64,000 bases of DNA from Streptosporangiaceae bacterium NEAU-GS5 (GTDB taxonomy: Bacteria; Actinomycetota; Actinomycetes; Streptosporangiales; Streptosporangiaceae). The stretch spans positions 1 to 64,000 of the forward strand of contig JAGFNW010000019.1 in the NCBI GenBank assembly GCA_017592665.1. The letters run 5' to 3'. The notes under the pieces are model-generated. The model searched no databases. It saw nothing but the letters and a program-made list of their open reading frames with translations, and was not told the DNA's origin. A program made the translations under genes and the position numbers. Shown piece after piece: positions 36,965 to 45,912 of the stretch. Within the stretch, counting starts at the first letter, position 1. Every line of letters starts with the position of its first letter.

Positions 36965-37810
36965 ATGGCAGCCGATGCAACCAGGATCCTTCCCTCCGCA
37001 GACGCCGGCACCCCCGAAATGGACTTGTTCGTACGGGCCTGGCAGGACTGGCACCAGCGGCAGGAGGCGACCCTCGCCGATCCGCACGGGTTCCTGGCCA
37101 TCACCGGGCTGCACTGGCTGACCGCCGAACCGCAACGCCTGCCGGGCGCGCCGGGACAGTGGTCGACCGGCGACGACGGGGTCGTGGTGGCGCTCGACGC
37201 GGAAGAAGAGCTGGTCGTGGACGGGACGCCGGTGCGGGGCCGGCATGTGTTCGGCGTGATACCCGAGCGCGGCGACGTCAAGGCCGTCTGGGGCGACGCC
37301 GTGATCGAGGTGGCCAAGCGGGGCGGGCACGACATCGTGCGGCCGCGGCATCCCGGCAATCCGCTGCGGGTCCAGTTCGCGGGAACCCCCGCGTTCGCGC
37401 CGGATCCGCGATGGGTCGTCACGGGCCGCTACGTGCCGTATGACCGGCCCCGGCCGACCACTGTCGGCGCCGCGGTGGAAGGGGTGCGGCACGTGTACGA
37501 CGCGCCGGGGCGGGTCGAGTTCGAGCTCGAGGGGCAGGCGCTGAGCCTGACGGTCTTCGACGGCGCGACACCGGGCAGCCTGAGCGCCCTGTTCACCGAC
37601 GCGACCTCCGGTATCTCCACGTACGCGGGCAATCGCTCCCTCAAACTGAGCGCGCCCGAGGCCGACGGCAGCGTCGTGCTCGACTTCAACCGGGCGGCCA
37701 ACCTGCCCTGCGCGTACACCGACTTCGCCACCTGCCCGCTGCCGCCGCCGGAGAACCGCCTGCCGGTCGCGATCGAGGCCGGCGAGAAGATCCCGTACGA
37801 GCGCGCCTGA
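36965..37810 (+). CDS. DUF1684 domain protein
   Basis: This 281-residue protein carries the DUF1684 signatures: DPHGFLAITGLHWL near the N-terminus, and VLDFNRAANLPCAYTDFATC followed by PLPPPENRLPVAIEAGEK near the end. The fold is mostly beta. Some homologues are linked to phosphatidylserine or hydrolase-like annotation, but no activity is established. It is cytosolic. An AT-richer stretch at 36900-36930 upstream probably holds the promoter, divergent from the cytochrome gene. Confidence 0.88.
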   Translation: MAADATRILPSADAGTPEMDLFVRAWQDWHQRQEATLADPHGFLAITGLHWLTAEPQRLPGAPGQWSTGDDGVVVALDAEEELVVDGTPVRGRHVFGVIPERGDVKAVWGDAVIEVAKRGGHDIVRPRHPGNPLRVQFAGTPAFAPDPRWVVTGRYVPYDRPRPTTVGAAVEGVRHVYDAPGRVEFELEGQALSLTVFDGATPGSLSALFTDATSGISTYAGNRSLKLSAPEADGSVVLDFNRAANLPCAYTDFATCPLPPPENRLPVAIEAGEKIPYERA

Positions 37811-37984
37811 TCAGGTGTACGGCCCAGGGCGGGGCAGCGCGCCGGTCAGCGCGTGCTGCCCGGCCTCGCGCAGCCGGTAGGCGATCGGCGCCGACCCGGT
37901 CGCGTCGCGGGCCACCACGTCCGCCGCCGGCTCCGCGGCGACCCCCTGCGCCGCCTCCAGCCACCCGGCCACCCCACGTGTCAT
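37811..37984 (-). CDS. Possible small protein, 57 aa
   Basis: An ATG at 37984 opens a 57-codon frame in which all but about three third positions are G or C, a strong coding signal even here. The sequence (GWLEAAQGVAAEPAADVVA, then IAYRLREAGQHALTG) is not a family I recognise. It exactly fills the gap between the DUF1684 stop and the SBP56 start. No ribosome-binding site is seen, so it would be leaderless or weakly translated. It could also be a chance frame. Confidence 0.4.
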   Translation of the reverse strand: MTRGVAGWLEAAQGVAAEPAADVVARDATGSAPIAYRLREAGQHALTGALPRPGPYT

Positions 37985-37994
37985 GCTGCCGATC

Positions 37995-39368
37995 ATGACA
38001 CTGTGGAAGCCGGATCCCACGTTCTATCCGTCGCCGAGGGACGCCGCCGCCGCGCCGCAGGAGACGCGCGCGTACGTGGCGGCCTTCGACCGCTCGGGGC
38101 GGCGTCCGGACGCGTTGGCCGTGCTCGACACCGAAAGCGGCGAGGTCATCGGGTGGACCGATCTGCCGAACACGGGGGACGAACTCCACCATTTCGGCTG
38201 GAACGCTTGTAGTAGCGCCCTTTGCCCTTCCGCGCCGCACCCGCACATCGAGCGGCGGTATCTGATCGTGCCGGGGCTGCGCTCGTCGCGGATCCACGTG
38301 TACGACACCAAGGATCGGATCAGCCCCGAGCTGGTCAAGGTCATCGAGCCGGAGGAGCTGGGCGAACGGGCCGGCTACTCGCGGCCGCACACCGTGCACT
38401 GCGGCCCGGAGGGGATCTACGTCTCGGCGCTCGGCGGCTACGGGCAGGAGGGCCCGGGCGGCATCGCGATCCTCGACCACACGAAGTTCGAGGTGCTCGG
38501 CCGCTGGGAGGTCGACCGCGGCCCGCAGTATCTCGCGTACGACTTCTGGTGGCACATCAACCACGACGTGCTGGTCACCTCCGAGTGGGGCACCCCCTCG
38601 ATGATCGAGAACGGGGTGGTCGGCGAGCTGCTGCTCGGCCGGAAGTACGGTCACAAGCTGCACTTCTGGGATCTGCGCAAGCGCCGGCACGTCCAGGAGG
38701 TCGACCTCGGCGACCAGTATCAGATGGTGCTCGAGCTGCGGCCGGCCCACGACCCGACCAAGACCTACGGCTTCGCCGGGGTCGTGACGAGCGTCGAGGA
38801 CCTGTCCGCGTCGGTCTGGATGTGGCACCAGGAGAACGGCAGGTGGGCGGTCCGCAAGGTCATCGACATCCCGGCCGAGCCCGCTCCGGCCGAGCTCCTG
38901 CCCGACGTGCTCAAGCCGTTCGGGGCGGTTCCGCCGCTGGTCACCGACATCGCGCTGTCCGTCGACGACAGGTTCCTGTACGTCTCGGCCTGGGGCACCG
39001 GGGAGATCAAGCAGTTCGACGTGTCCGACCCGTTCGCGCCGGTCGAGACCGGATCCCTGCGCATCGGCGGCATCGTCGGCCGCCGGCCCCACCCGTCCGA
39101 GCCGGGACTGCCGCTCGCCGGCGGCCCGCAGATGGTCGAGGTCAGCCGGGACGGCTCCCGCGTCTACCTGACCAACTCCCTCTACGGCGCCTGGGACGAC
39201 CAGTTCTATCCCGACGGCGTCGGCGCCTGGGCCGCGAAGATCCACACCGCTGACTTCACGTTCGACCAGCGCTTCTTCCCGCACGGCGACGACTTCCGCG
39301 GCCTTCGCCCGCACCAGGTCCGGCTGCAGGGCGGTGACGCCTCCTCCGACTCATACTGCTACCCGTGA
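37995..39368 (+). CDS. Selenium-binding protein 1 / methanethiol oxidase family (SBP56)
   Basis: This 457-residue seven-bladed beta-propeller protein has the conserved Cys motif NACSSALCPSAPHPHIERRY near residue 70 and HTVHCGPEGIYVSALG. Metal-ligand His pairs are in WWHINHDVLVTSEWG, and the C-terminal PHQVRLQGGDASSDSYCYP is also present. SBP56 homologues oxidise methanethiol to formaldehyde, H2O2 and H2S, and copper has been found in some bacterial enzymes. ATG 37995 (MTLWKPDPTFYPSP) fits the family start better than ATG 37983. The next gene starts inside its stop codon. Confidence 0.93.
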   Translation: MTLWKPDPTFYPSPRDAAAAPQETRAYVAAFDRSGRRPDALAVLDTESGEVIGWTDLPNTGDELHHFGWNACSSALCPSAPHPHIERRYLIVPGLRSSRIHVYDTKDRISPELVKVIEPEELGERAGYSRPHTVHCGPEGIYVSALGGYGQEGPGGIAILDHTKFEVLGRWEVDRGPQYLAYDFWWHINHDVLVTSEWGTPSMIENGVVGELLLGRKYGHKLHFWDLRKRRHVQEVDLGDQYQMVLELRPAHDPTKTYGFAGVVTSVEDLSASVWMWHQENGRWAVRKVIDIPAEPAPAELLPDVLKPFGAVPPLVTDIALSVDDRFLYVSAWGTGEIKQFDVSDPFAPVETGSLRIGGIVGRRPHPSEPGLPLAGGPQMVEVSRDGSRVYLTNSLYGAWDDQFYPDGVGAWAAKIHTADFTFDQRFFPHGDDFRGLRPHQVRLQGGDASSDSYCYP

Positions 39369-39961
39369 GCCTGACCGCCGTACTGCTGCTGGGCGCCTTC
39401 CACGGGCTCAACCCCGCCATGGGCTGGCTGTTCGCGGTAGCGCGCGGCCTGCAGGAGCGCAGCCGCGACCGGATGCTGCAGGCCCTGCCCATCATCGCGC
39501 TCGGCCACCTGGCGTCGGTCGGGCTGGTCGCGCTCGTGGCCGGCGTCACCGGCTCGATGGTCACCGGTACGGCTCTCGCCTTCGGCTCGGGCGTGCTCCT
39601 GGTCGGATTCGGGCTGTGGCGCCTGCTGTCGCGGCGGCACTTCCGCTGGGTCGGCATGCGGCTGTCGCTGCCCCAGCTCGCCGCGTGGTCGTTCCTGATG
39701 TCGTCGGCGCACGGGGCCGGGCTGATGCTGCTCCCCATGCTGGTATCCCCCGGCGCCCACCACCACGGCAACGCCGGCCTGACCGTCACCCTGCTCCACA
39801 CCCTGGCCATGTTCGTCACGGCCGGGGTGATCGCGATCATCGTCTACGAATCGGCCGGTCTCCGCATCCTCCGCGTGGCGTGGATCAACCTCGACCGCAT
39901 CTGGGCGATCGCCCTGATCGGCGCCGGCGTCTTCACTATCGCCGCCTACACGATCACCTGA
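39365..39961 (+). CDS. Polytopic membrane protein coupled to SBP56
   Basis: This 198-residue protein has about six helices. Motifs are LLLGAFHGLNPAMGWLFAVA in helix 1, SSAHGAGLMLLPML mid-protein, and a His triad in GAHHHGNAG between helices. The GxxHGLNPA and HGxG pattern recalls NicO/HupE-type metal transporters. A metal or sulfur-compound transport role linked to the propeller enzyme is a reasonable inference. It starts at a GTG overlapping the SBP56 stop (GTGA), so the two are made together. Confidence 0.72.
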   Translation: MSLTAVLLLGAFHGLNPAMGWLFAVARGLQERSRDRMLQALPIIALGHLASVGLVALVAGVTGSMVTGTALAFGSGVLLVGFGLWRLLSRRHFRWVGMRLSLPQLAAWSFLMSSAHGAGLMLLPMLVSPGAHHHGNAGLTVTLLHTLAMFVTAGVIAIIVYESAGLRILRVAWINLDRIWAIALIGAGVFTIAAYTIT

Positions 39962-39989
39962 CGGCCCTCCGGCCGGTACGCTGCGCGTC

Positions 39990-40664
39990 GTGCGGACGCT
40001 GGACGAATTACTTGACGTCGAGGATCCGGCCTGGCCGGAGCTGTCGGACGAGCTCGCCGAGGCGGCGGTCCCCGTGGAGATCCTCCCCGTCGACGCCGAG
40101 CAGGCGCGGCAGGTCCTCCATCGGCTGCAGGTGACCGTACGCTCGCGGCTGGGCGCGCTGGCACTCCACAGCGGCGGCCTCCTGGTGGAGCAGGGCTGGC
40201 TACGGGTGCTCGGCGGCGGGCACGCCGCGCTGCCACCGCTCACGGCCGATGAAACCGCGGCCGGACTGCTGGTGGGGTTCGACGTCCTTGGCGGCCGGTT
40301 CGAGGTGAACGGGGCAGCCCCGGCCAAGGCCGGCCGGCCGGGCGCGCCCGGCGAGATCTGCTACTTCGCGCCGGACACCTTGCAATGGGAAGAACTCGGC
40401 GTCGGGCACAGCACCTGGCTGTCCTGGATCGTGGCCGGCCGCACGCGCACGTTCTACGCGAGCTTTCGTTGGCCCGACTGGGCACAGGAGGTCACGCCGC
40501 TCGCGCCCGACCAGGGCCTGTCGTTCTATCCATCTCTGTGGAGCCAGCAAGCGCACGACGACCTGGCGTCGACAAGCCGGCGGGCGGTGCCCATCGACGA
40601 GCTGTTCGCGACGCAGCGCGAGATGGCGCAGGAGCTGCGTCAGAGGCCGTCCCAGCCTTTGTAG
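39990..40664 (+). CDS. DUF2625 family protein
   Basis: This 224-residue soluble protein matches DUF2625: an N-terminal RTLDELLDVEDPAWPELSDE, then VTVRSRLGALALHSGGLLVE, QGWLRVLGGGHAALP and ICYFAPDTLQWEELGVGHS. The family is of unknown function and recalls SMI1/KNR4- or immunity-like proteins, but that link is weak. It starts at GTG 39990, 28 bases after the membrane-protein gene. Its last 25 bases overlap a convergent gene. Confidence 0.85.
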   Translation: MRTLDELLDVEDPAWPELSDELAEAAVPVEILPVDAEQARQVLHRLQVTVRSRLGALALHSGGLLVEQGWLRVLGGGHAALPPLTADETAAGLLVGFDVLGGRFEVNGAAPAKAGRPGAPGEICYFAPDTLQWEELGVGHSTWLSWIVAGRTRTFYASFRWPDWAQEVTPLAPDQGLSFYPSLWSQQAHDDLASTSRRAVPIDELFATQREMAQELRQRPSQPL

Positions 40665-41230
40665 CCCCACCAGTGGCCGGTGAAATAGAAGTACTGGTTG
40701 TCCAGAGCGTCGTCGGCCGGAGTGTCGCCGGGGGCGAGGCCGGGTATCCAGGCGAAGCCCATGCGTGCCATGAGGCCCATGTCGCTGCTGACGAGCAGAA
40801 CGCCACCGCCTTCGAGGACTTCGGTCTCGCAGATGTAGTACAGCCCATGCCATCCGCATGGGTCATCCGGTTCGGCGCCGGATGCCAGCTGGGTGGCGTA
40901 GCTGCGCAGAGCCGACTCCGACAGCGAGAACCGCACCCACGCCGGGCCTTTCTCGCCGAGAAAGACGACCAGCGCGAGAATGGTCAACGGCGGGATGAGC
41001 CACCGCGCCAGGTGCTGTCGCACGACGGGCAATCCGGCCCGCGTCACGGCATCGCCCAGGCGTCCGACCCAGTAGAGAGCGAGCAGCGCCCAGCAGGGGT
41101 AGGCGATGAAATCGGTCTCATAGTAGGAGACGTACGTCGTCGCTCCGTACAGGCCCACGACCGAGGCGGCCGCGAGCACGACGAAGTACCAGACCGACAG
41201 GGGGCGTCCGGTAAGTCGGGTTTTCTGCAC
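40640..41230 (-). CDS. Membrane protein of unknown function, 196 aa
   Basis: There are three hydrophobic helices near the N-terminus (WYFVVLAAASVVGLY, IAYPCWALLALYWVG, WLIPPLTILALVVFLG). A soluble C-terminal domain of about 100 residues follows, with paired cysteines (CGWHGLYYICE), perhaps a disulfide outside the membrane. No family is recognised. It lies 18 bases downstream of the GH3 gene on the same strand and may be co-transcribed with it. It overlaps the DUF2625 gene tail to tail. Confidence 0.7.
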   Translation of the reverse strand: MQKTRLTGRPLSVWYFVVLAAASVVGLYGATTYVSYYETDFIAYPCWALLALYWVGRLGDAVTRAGLPVVRQHLARWLIPPLTILALVVFLGEKGPAWVRFSLSESALRSYATQLASGAEPDDPCGWHGLYYICETEVLEGGGVLLVSSDMGLMARMGFAWIPGLAPGDTPADDALDNQYFYFTGHWWGYKGWDGL

Positions 41231-41248
41231 GGAACCGATGATCGACCG

Positions 41249-43477
41249 TCAGTGGTTGAGTTGGAACCAGTTGATGTTGGTGAAATCGTTGCCGGCGGTT
41301 CCGGTGAAGGTCAGGTAGAGGCGGTGGGAGCCGGTGGCGGCGCCGGAAAGGGTGGTCGTCTTGCTCTGCCACGACTGCCAGCCGCCGGTCGAGCTCATGG
41401 AGACGCTCGCGATGACCGTGCCGGTCGTGCTGTCCAGGCGGTATTGGATGGTGCCGGTCGCGGTCGTGCCGGACGCGACACGGGTCGTCACGGAGACGGG
41501 CGTCGCCGAGCCGAAGTCGACGTCGTAGGAGAGCCAGTCGCCGGGCGCGATCCAGCCGACGTTCTGGCCACCGCCGGTGTCGGTCGTGGTCTCGAGCTGG
41601 GTGCCCGACTGGGCGGCGAACGCCTCGGCCTGGACGAGCGAGGTCGGGGGCTGGGTGGTCCCGTAGGCGAGGCCGAAGCCGTACGCGAACAGCGGCGTCT
41701 TGCCGTCGCCGTCGTTGATGGGCTGCTGGCTCGCGCTGGACATCCAGGTCATAGGGAGCTTCCCGGTGGGCGGGTAGATCCCGAACAGCACGTCGGCCAC
41801 GCCCTGCCCTTCGGTGCCCGGCAGCCAGGCGGCCAGCAGCGCGTTCCAGTTGGGCAGCTGGGAGGCGATGTCCAGGGGGCGTCCCGAGACCAGGACGACG
41901 ATCACCGGGACGCCGGAGGCGCGCAGCGTGGAGATCGTGTTGAGGTCGGTGGTGTCCAGTCCCATGCCGGAGGGCCGGTCGCCGGCGCCCTCGGCGTACG
42001 GCGTCTCGCCGACGACGGCGATCGCGGCGCGGTAGGAGCTGTCGATGCCGGCGCCGGTCGCGTTGTACGTCACGGTCGTCGAGGCGGCGACCGTGTTGCG
42101 GATGCCCTGAAGGATCGAGGTGCCGCCGGGCACCGAGCCGCTGGCGCCCTGCCAGCTGATGGTCCAGCCGCCGCTCTGGTTGCCCACGTTGTCGGCGCTC
42201 TTGCCGGCGACGAAGATCTTGCTGTTGGCCGTGGCCAGCGGTAACACGTTGCCGGCGTTCTTGAGCAGCACCTGCGACTCGCGTACGGCCTGGCGGGCCA
42301 CGGTACGGTGGGCGGCGCTGCCGACGGTCCCTGTGTAGCTGCGATCGGTCAGCGGGTGCTCGAACAGGCCCAGCTCGAACTTCTTGGTGAGGATGCGGCG
42401 GTTGGCGTCGTCGATCCGCGCCGTCGTCACGCGCCCGGCCTGCACCTCGGAGCGGAGCGTGGAGATGAAGGTCTGCCAGTTGGTGGGCACCATGACCATG
42501 TCGATGCCGGCGTTGATCGAGGTACGCACGTCGCTGGCGAAGTCGCCGGGCAGCTGGTCGATGCCGTTCCAGTCGGAGACGACGAAGCCGGAGAAGCCCA
42601 GCTCGCCCTTGAGCACGGTCGTGATCAGGTATTGGTTGCCGTGCATCTTGGCGCCGTTCCAGGAGCTGTAGGAGATCATCACGGAGCCGACGCCGCGCCG
42701 TACCGCCTCCTGGAAGGGCGGCAGGTGGATGGCGCGGAGGTCGGCCTCGCTGAGCTGGGTGTCGCCCTGGTCGGTGCCGTTCGTGGTGCCGCCGTCGCCG
42801 ACGTAGTGCTTGGCGGTGGCCATGACCGACGCCGCGCCGCCGAGCGTCGTCCCCTGCAGCCCCGTGATGATCGTGGCCATCTGGGTGGCCAGCTCGGGCT
42901 TTTCGCCGAACGACTCGTACGTGCGGCCCCACCGGTCGTTGCGGGCCACGCAGAGGCAGGGCGCGAAGTCCCAGTCGATGCCGGTGCCGGAGACCTCTTC
43001 GGCGACGGCCCGCCCGATGTTCTGTACGAGCGCCGGGTCGCGGGTGGCGCCCAGGCCGATGTTGTGCGGGAAGATCGTCGCCCCGCTGACGTTGTTGTGG
43101 CCGTGCACCGCGTCGACGCCGTAGATCATCGGAATGGCCAGCGGGGTGGCGAGGGCCGCGTTCTGGAAGCCGTCGTACATGTTCGCCCATGACGTGGCGT
43201 TGTTGGGCGAGGGCGCGGACCCGCCTCCGGACAGGATCGACCCGAGCCGGAACTGCGTTATCTGCGCGTTGGTGACCGACGCACGCTCGGCCTGGGTCAT
43301 CTGGCCGATCTTCTCGTCCAGGCTCATCCGGGAGAGCAGGTCGTTGACCCTGGTCGCCACCGGCAGGGTCGGATCCTGGTAGGGCAGGACGGCCGCGGCG
43401 GCAGGCCGGATGGGGCTCAATCCGAGCGCGAGCAGGGCGGAGGACAGGAGAAGAATGAGCCGCGGCACCGGCCTCAC
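41249..43477 (-). CDS. Secreted glycoside hydrolase family 3 with C-terminal carbohydrate-binding domain
   Basis: This 742-residue enzyme has a signal peptide (about residues 1-28). The GH3 N-terminal barrel follows (GSILSGGGSAPSPNN, MIYGVDAVHGHNNV, ATAKHYVGDGG). The nucleophile Asp is in FVVSDWNGIDQL near residue 300. The GH3 C-terminal sandwich runs to about 600. The last 130 residues (VQAEAFAAQSGTQLET, GDWLSYDVDFG, LYLTFTGTAGNDFTNINW) look like a CBM6/CBM35 module. It likely releases glucose or xylose from plant beta-glucans or xylan outside the cell, feeding the importer at 27.6 kb. It is divergent from the peptidase-like gene at 43619. Confidence 0.92.
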   Translation of the reverse strand: MRPVPRLILLLSSALLALGLSPIRPAAAAVLPYQDPTLPVATRVNDLLSRMSLDEKIGQMTQAERASVTNAQITQFRLGSILSGGGSAPSPNNATSWANMYDGFQNAALATPLAIPMIYGVDAVHGHNNVSGATIFPHNIGLGATRDPALVQNIGRAVAEEVSGTGIDWDFAPCLCVARNDRWGRTYESFGEKPELATQMATIITGLQGTTLGGAASVMATAKHYVGDGGTTNGTDQGDTQLSEADLRAIHLPPFQEAVRRGVGSVMISYSSWNGAKMHGNQYLITTVLKGELGFSGFVVSDWNGIDQLPGDFASDVRTSINAGIDMVMVPTNWQTFISTLRSEVQAGRVTTARIDDANRRILTKKFELGLFEHPLTDRSYTGTVGSAAHRTVARQAVRESQVLLKNAGNVLPLATANSKIFVAGKSADNVGNQSGGWTISWQGASGSVPGGTSILQGIRNTVAASTTVTYNATGAGIDSSYRAAIAVVGETPYAEGAGDRPSGMGLDTTDLNTISTLRASGVPVIVVLVSGRPLDIASQLPNWNALLAAWLPGTEGQGVADVLFGIYPPTGKLPMTWMSSASQQPINDGDGKTPLFAYGFGLAYGTTQPPTSLVQAEAFAAQSGTQLETTTDTGGGQNVGWIAPGDWLSYDVDFGSATPVSVTTRVASGTTATGTIQYRLDSTTGTVIASVSMSSTGGWQSWQSKTTTLSGAATGSHRLYLTFTGTAGNDFTNINWFQLNH

Positions 43478-43618
43478 ACCCTAATGTTGTGGGCAGCAAC
43501 AAAACGTGTTACGCGGATGAAACACCCGCCGTCACCCCTTGTCAATCGCCCATCGCCAGGCCGGGAAACCGCGCTTACGCTCGTCGCGGGGACGTCCGGA
43601 TCTGTGGTGAGGAGCGGC

Positions 43619-45409
43619 ATGCAACACAGGTCGAAGAAGGCGAAGTCGAATTCATCCAGCAGCTCTTCCGCCGAGGAGAAACCGGCCCCCTCGGCGACCA
43701 AAGCCGTCGGCCCGAATTCGATAAAGACGAAGCGCCTGGACCAGGTCGTCCGGGTCGGGCAGGGCCCACCTGCTGCCGACCAGACGGTCACCACACACCC
43801 GGCTCCTGCGCACACGACTGTGGATGTCGATGTGGACGTGGACGTGGATGCTGAGCGCCCGGCCGACGAACAGACGTCCGCCGCCGCGCCGAATGTGTTG
43901 CGGCTCGAGGTCGAGGAGGCCGGCGATGACGACCTGCGCCCGCCGGTGATCGAGCTCACGCCCATGGTCGGCAGCCCGCCGCTCGACGTCGAGATCATCT
44001 TGGACCCCGACCTGGTGACGGCCGAACGGGTCGGCGATCTGCTGCGAAAAGTGGACCTCCACACCGACATGGAATCGCTCTGGCGAGAACTGCTCGCCGC
44101 TCACGTGGCCGCAGACCCCGACCTCGGCGAACTCATGGCGACATTCAAGTGGCAGGCCCTGGAAGAGGCGGTCACATTAGCGCAGACCGCGATGGCGTAC
44201 CTCCCGCTGCGGCGACGCGAAATCCTCGACCGCATGACGGACGCCGTCAAAAAGGACGCGTTATTCGAGATCATCAGCTGGCTGAATCAGATCTCGGCCG
44301 AAGGCGAGGAGGCCGGACGCCTGGCCGTCCGCGAAATCCTCGACAGCACGGAGGAGCAGCTGCGGCAACTGCCGCTCCAACGAAAGTGCGAGCTCTGCGC
44401 GAGCGTCGTCGGCTCCCTGAACACCGATGACGTGACCGAGCAGAGACAGGCTCTGGCCCGCCTCTATTTGGCCACGGAACTCGATCCGGAGTTCCTGGAA
44501 CAGGATCGGCGCAGCCGAGCCGTGGTGGCCGACCGGCTCCGCGAGGAACTGCGCGCCGTCATCCGCGGCTGGCACCGCCTGACGGACGCGGAGAAGCTGG
44601 AGATCCTCGAAAAGGCCAGGGCCGCCCACGCCGAGGAATTCAAAATCACCGATGCGCCGCCGACAATCGTGCTCGCTCAGCCGGAAAAAGCGGAGTTTCC
44701 GGAGGACGGATACTTCGACTGCACGACCAACATCATAAAGATCAGCCATCTGTCGTACTCGTGGAGCGACCTCGACCTCACGCTCGACCTGATCATCCAC
44801 GAGAACACGCACTGCTGTCAGTTCAGGCTCTTCACGCGTCTTGCCTTCGATCAGGAATTCGCGGATGCCGGGCCGATGCCGGTGCAGGCCGCGCTGTTCG
44901 CGTTGAACTGGGGCGTCGGGTACTTCATGCTTCCATTCGACGTGTTCATGGCTCAGCCGGTGGAGCGCCATGCCTGGCTGGCCGGTGCCGAGATGCGGAA
45001 TCTGTGGCTGGCGGAAGCGACGGCCGAAGCCCACGCCGTGCTGGAGGAGCTCGAAACGGGATATGGCGATCGCCTGCGCTATTCGGTGTACAACCGGCTG
45101 AGCAGGGCCCTGGAGTCCGGGACCGCCACGACCACCGCGCTCTTCCAAATGATCGAAGAGGCCCATGCCTTCATGGCCGCTGAGCAGGCAAGGGCCCGGG
45201 ACGACGCTGCGCGCGAGCGGTGTGTCGGCGAACTTTTGCTGCTCAAGAATCATCCCGACGCGCAGCAGGAGATCGGCGCCATCGGCATGCTGATCACCCG
45301 CGCTCGGACCGGCATCAACCCCATATCAACCGATGATCTGCTGGCACAGGCCACCGCTTTGCGCGACCGGGTGATACCGCGCGATCAGGGCGACGGAAAC
45401 CAAGGGTGA
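43619..45409 (+). CDS. Putative HExxH metallopeptidase of unknown family, 596 aa
   Basis: This protein has no signal peptide. The first 90 residues are disordered: a basic SKKAKS, a Ser run, then an alternating Val-Asp stretch (VDVDVDVDVD). A helical region of about 300 residues follows. Near residue 394 comes LIIHENTHCCQF, a HExTH-type zinc motif at the end of a hydrophobic helix, and LAEATAEAHAVLEELE about 70 residues later could supply the third ligand. HExTHxxQ recalls peptidases such as DUF4157 proteins associated with contractile injection systems, but no such cluster is here. ATG 43619 has AGGAG upstream; the frame opens earlier. Function unknown. Confidence 0.75.
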   Translation: MQHRSKKAKSNSSSSSSAEEKPAPSATKAVGPNSIKTKRLDQVVRVGQGPPAADQTVTTHPAPAHTTVDVDVDVDVDAERPADEQTSAAAPNVLRLEVEEAGDDDLRPPVIELTPMVGSPPLDVEIILDPDLVTAERVGDLLRKVDLHTDMESLWRELLAAHVAADPDLGELMATFKWQALEEAVTLAQTAMAYLPLRRREILDRMTDAVKKDALFEIISWLNQISAEGEEAGRLAVREILDSTEEQLRQLPLQRKCELCASVVGSLNTDDVTEQRQALARLYLATELDPEFLEQDRRSRAVVADRLREELRAVIRGWHRLTDAEKLEILEKARAAHAEEFKITDAPPTIVLAQPEKAEFPEDGYFDCTTNIIKISHLSYSWSDLDLTLDLIIHENTHCCQFRLFTRLAFDQEFADAGPMPVQAALFALNWGVGYFMLPFDVFMAQPVERHAWLAGAEMRNLWLAEATAEAHAVLEELETGYGDRLRYSVYNRLSRALESGTATTTALFQMIEEAHAFMAAEQARARDDAARERCVGELLLLKNHPDAQQEIGAIGMLITRARTGINPISTDDLLAQATALRDRVIPRDQGDGNQG

Positions 45410-45420
45410 GCGAGCGACTC

Positions 45421-45528
45421 CTACGAACGCCGGCGGCGCAGCAGCAGATAGGCCAGCAGCCCCATCAGGACCAGAAACTGAAGCCACGCCCCGAGCAGCA
45501 CAAGTCCCTCATCAATCACAGCCCCCAT
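45421..45528 (-). CDS. Possible small membrane protein, 35 aa
   Basis: The 35-codon frame from ATG 45528 encodes one hydrophobic helix (GAWLQFLVLMGLLAYLLL) ending in RRRRS, a plausible single-pass inner-membrane peptide. Third positions are less GC-rich than in the neighbours. No clear ribosome-binding site is seen. It sits tail to tail with the HExxH gene. Coding is uncertain. Confidence 0.35.
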   Translation of the reverse strand: MGAVIDEGLVLLGAWLQFLVLMGLLAYLLLRRRRS

Positions 45529-45644
45529 CTGCCCAGGCAGAGGGGGAATATTCCGCCGGAAACACGCGAGGACACGCTGAAACCCGCGACCACCCGCGAC
45601 CACCCGCGAAAATTCGCCCACATGGATCAACTCGCCGCCCCCTC

Positions 45645-45912
45645 TTCCACCCCGCCCATACGCCCATCAGGCCTGCCCCGACCCGCCCCGCCCCGACCCG
45701 CCCACGCCCACCCACACCCGCCCCGCCTCGACCAGGCCCATCCACGCCCACCCACACCCACCCACGCCCATCCACGGGCAGCCACGGACGACCCCGCCTG
45801 CCCACACCCGCTCATGCCTGTCCCGGCCCCGCCCACGGGCGACCCCTAACGACCACAGGCGGCCACAGCGGCCGGCAGCCCGGCAGCCCGGCAGCCCGGC
45901 AGCCCGGCAGCC
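45645..45912. repeat. Low-complexity C-rich and 8-bp tandem repeats
   Basis: From about 45645 to 45790 the plus strand is an irregular array of CCCACCCA/CCCACGCC-like units. At 45873-45912 there are five perfect copies of CGGCAGCC. The whole stretch 45529-46399 shows no gene I can support. Open frames here have repetitive, biased translations on both strands. Short GGGTCCTTC repeats recur at 46310-46330. It may be a decayed gene or a slippage-prone spacer. Confidence 0.7.

Noticed and set aside
45873-45912. Tandem 8-bp repeats considered as a CRISPR array
   Set aside because: There are no spacers, the units are too short and directly abutting, and no cas genes are in the window.
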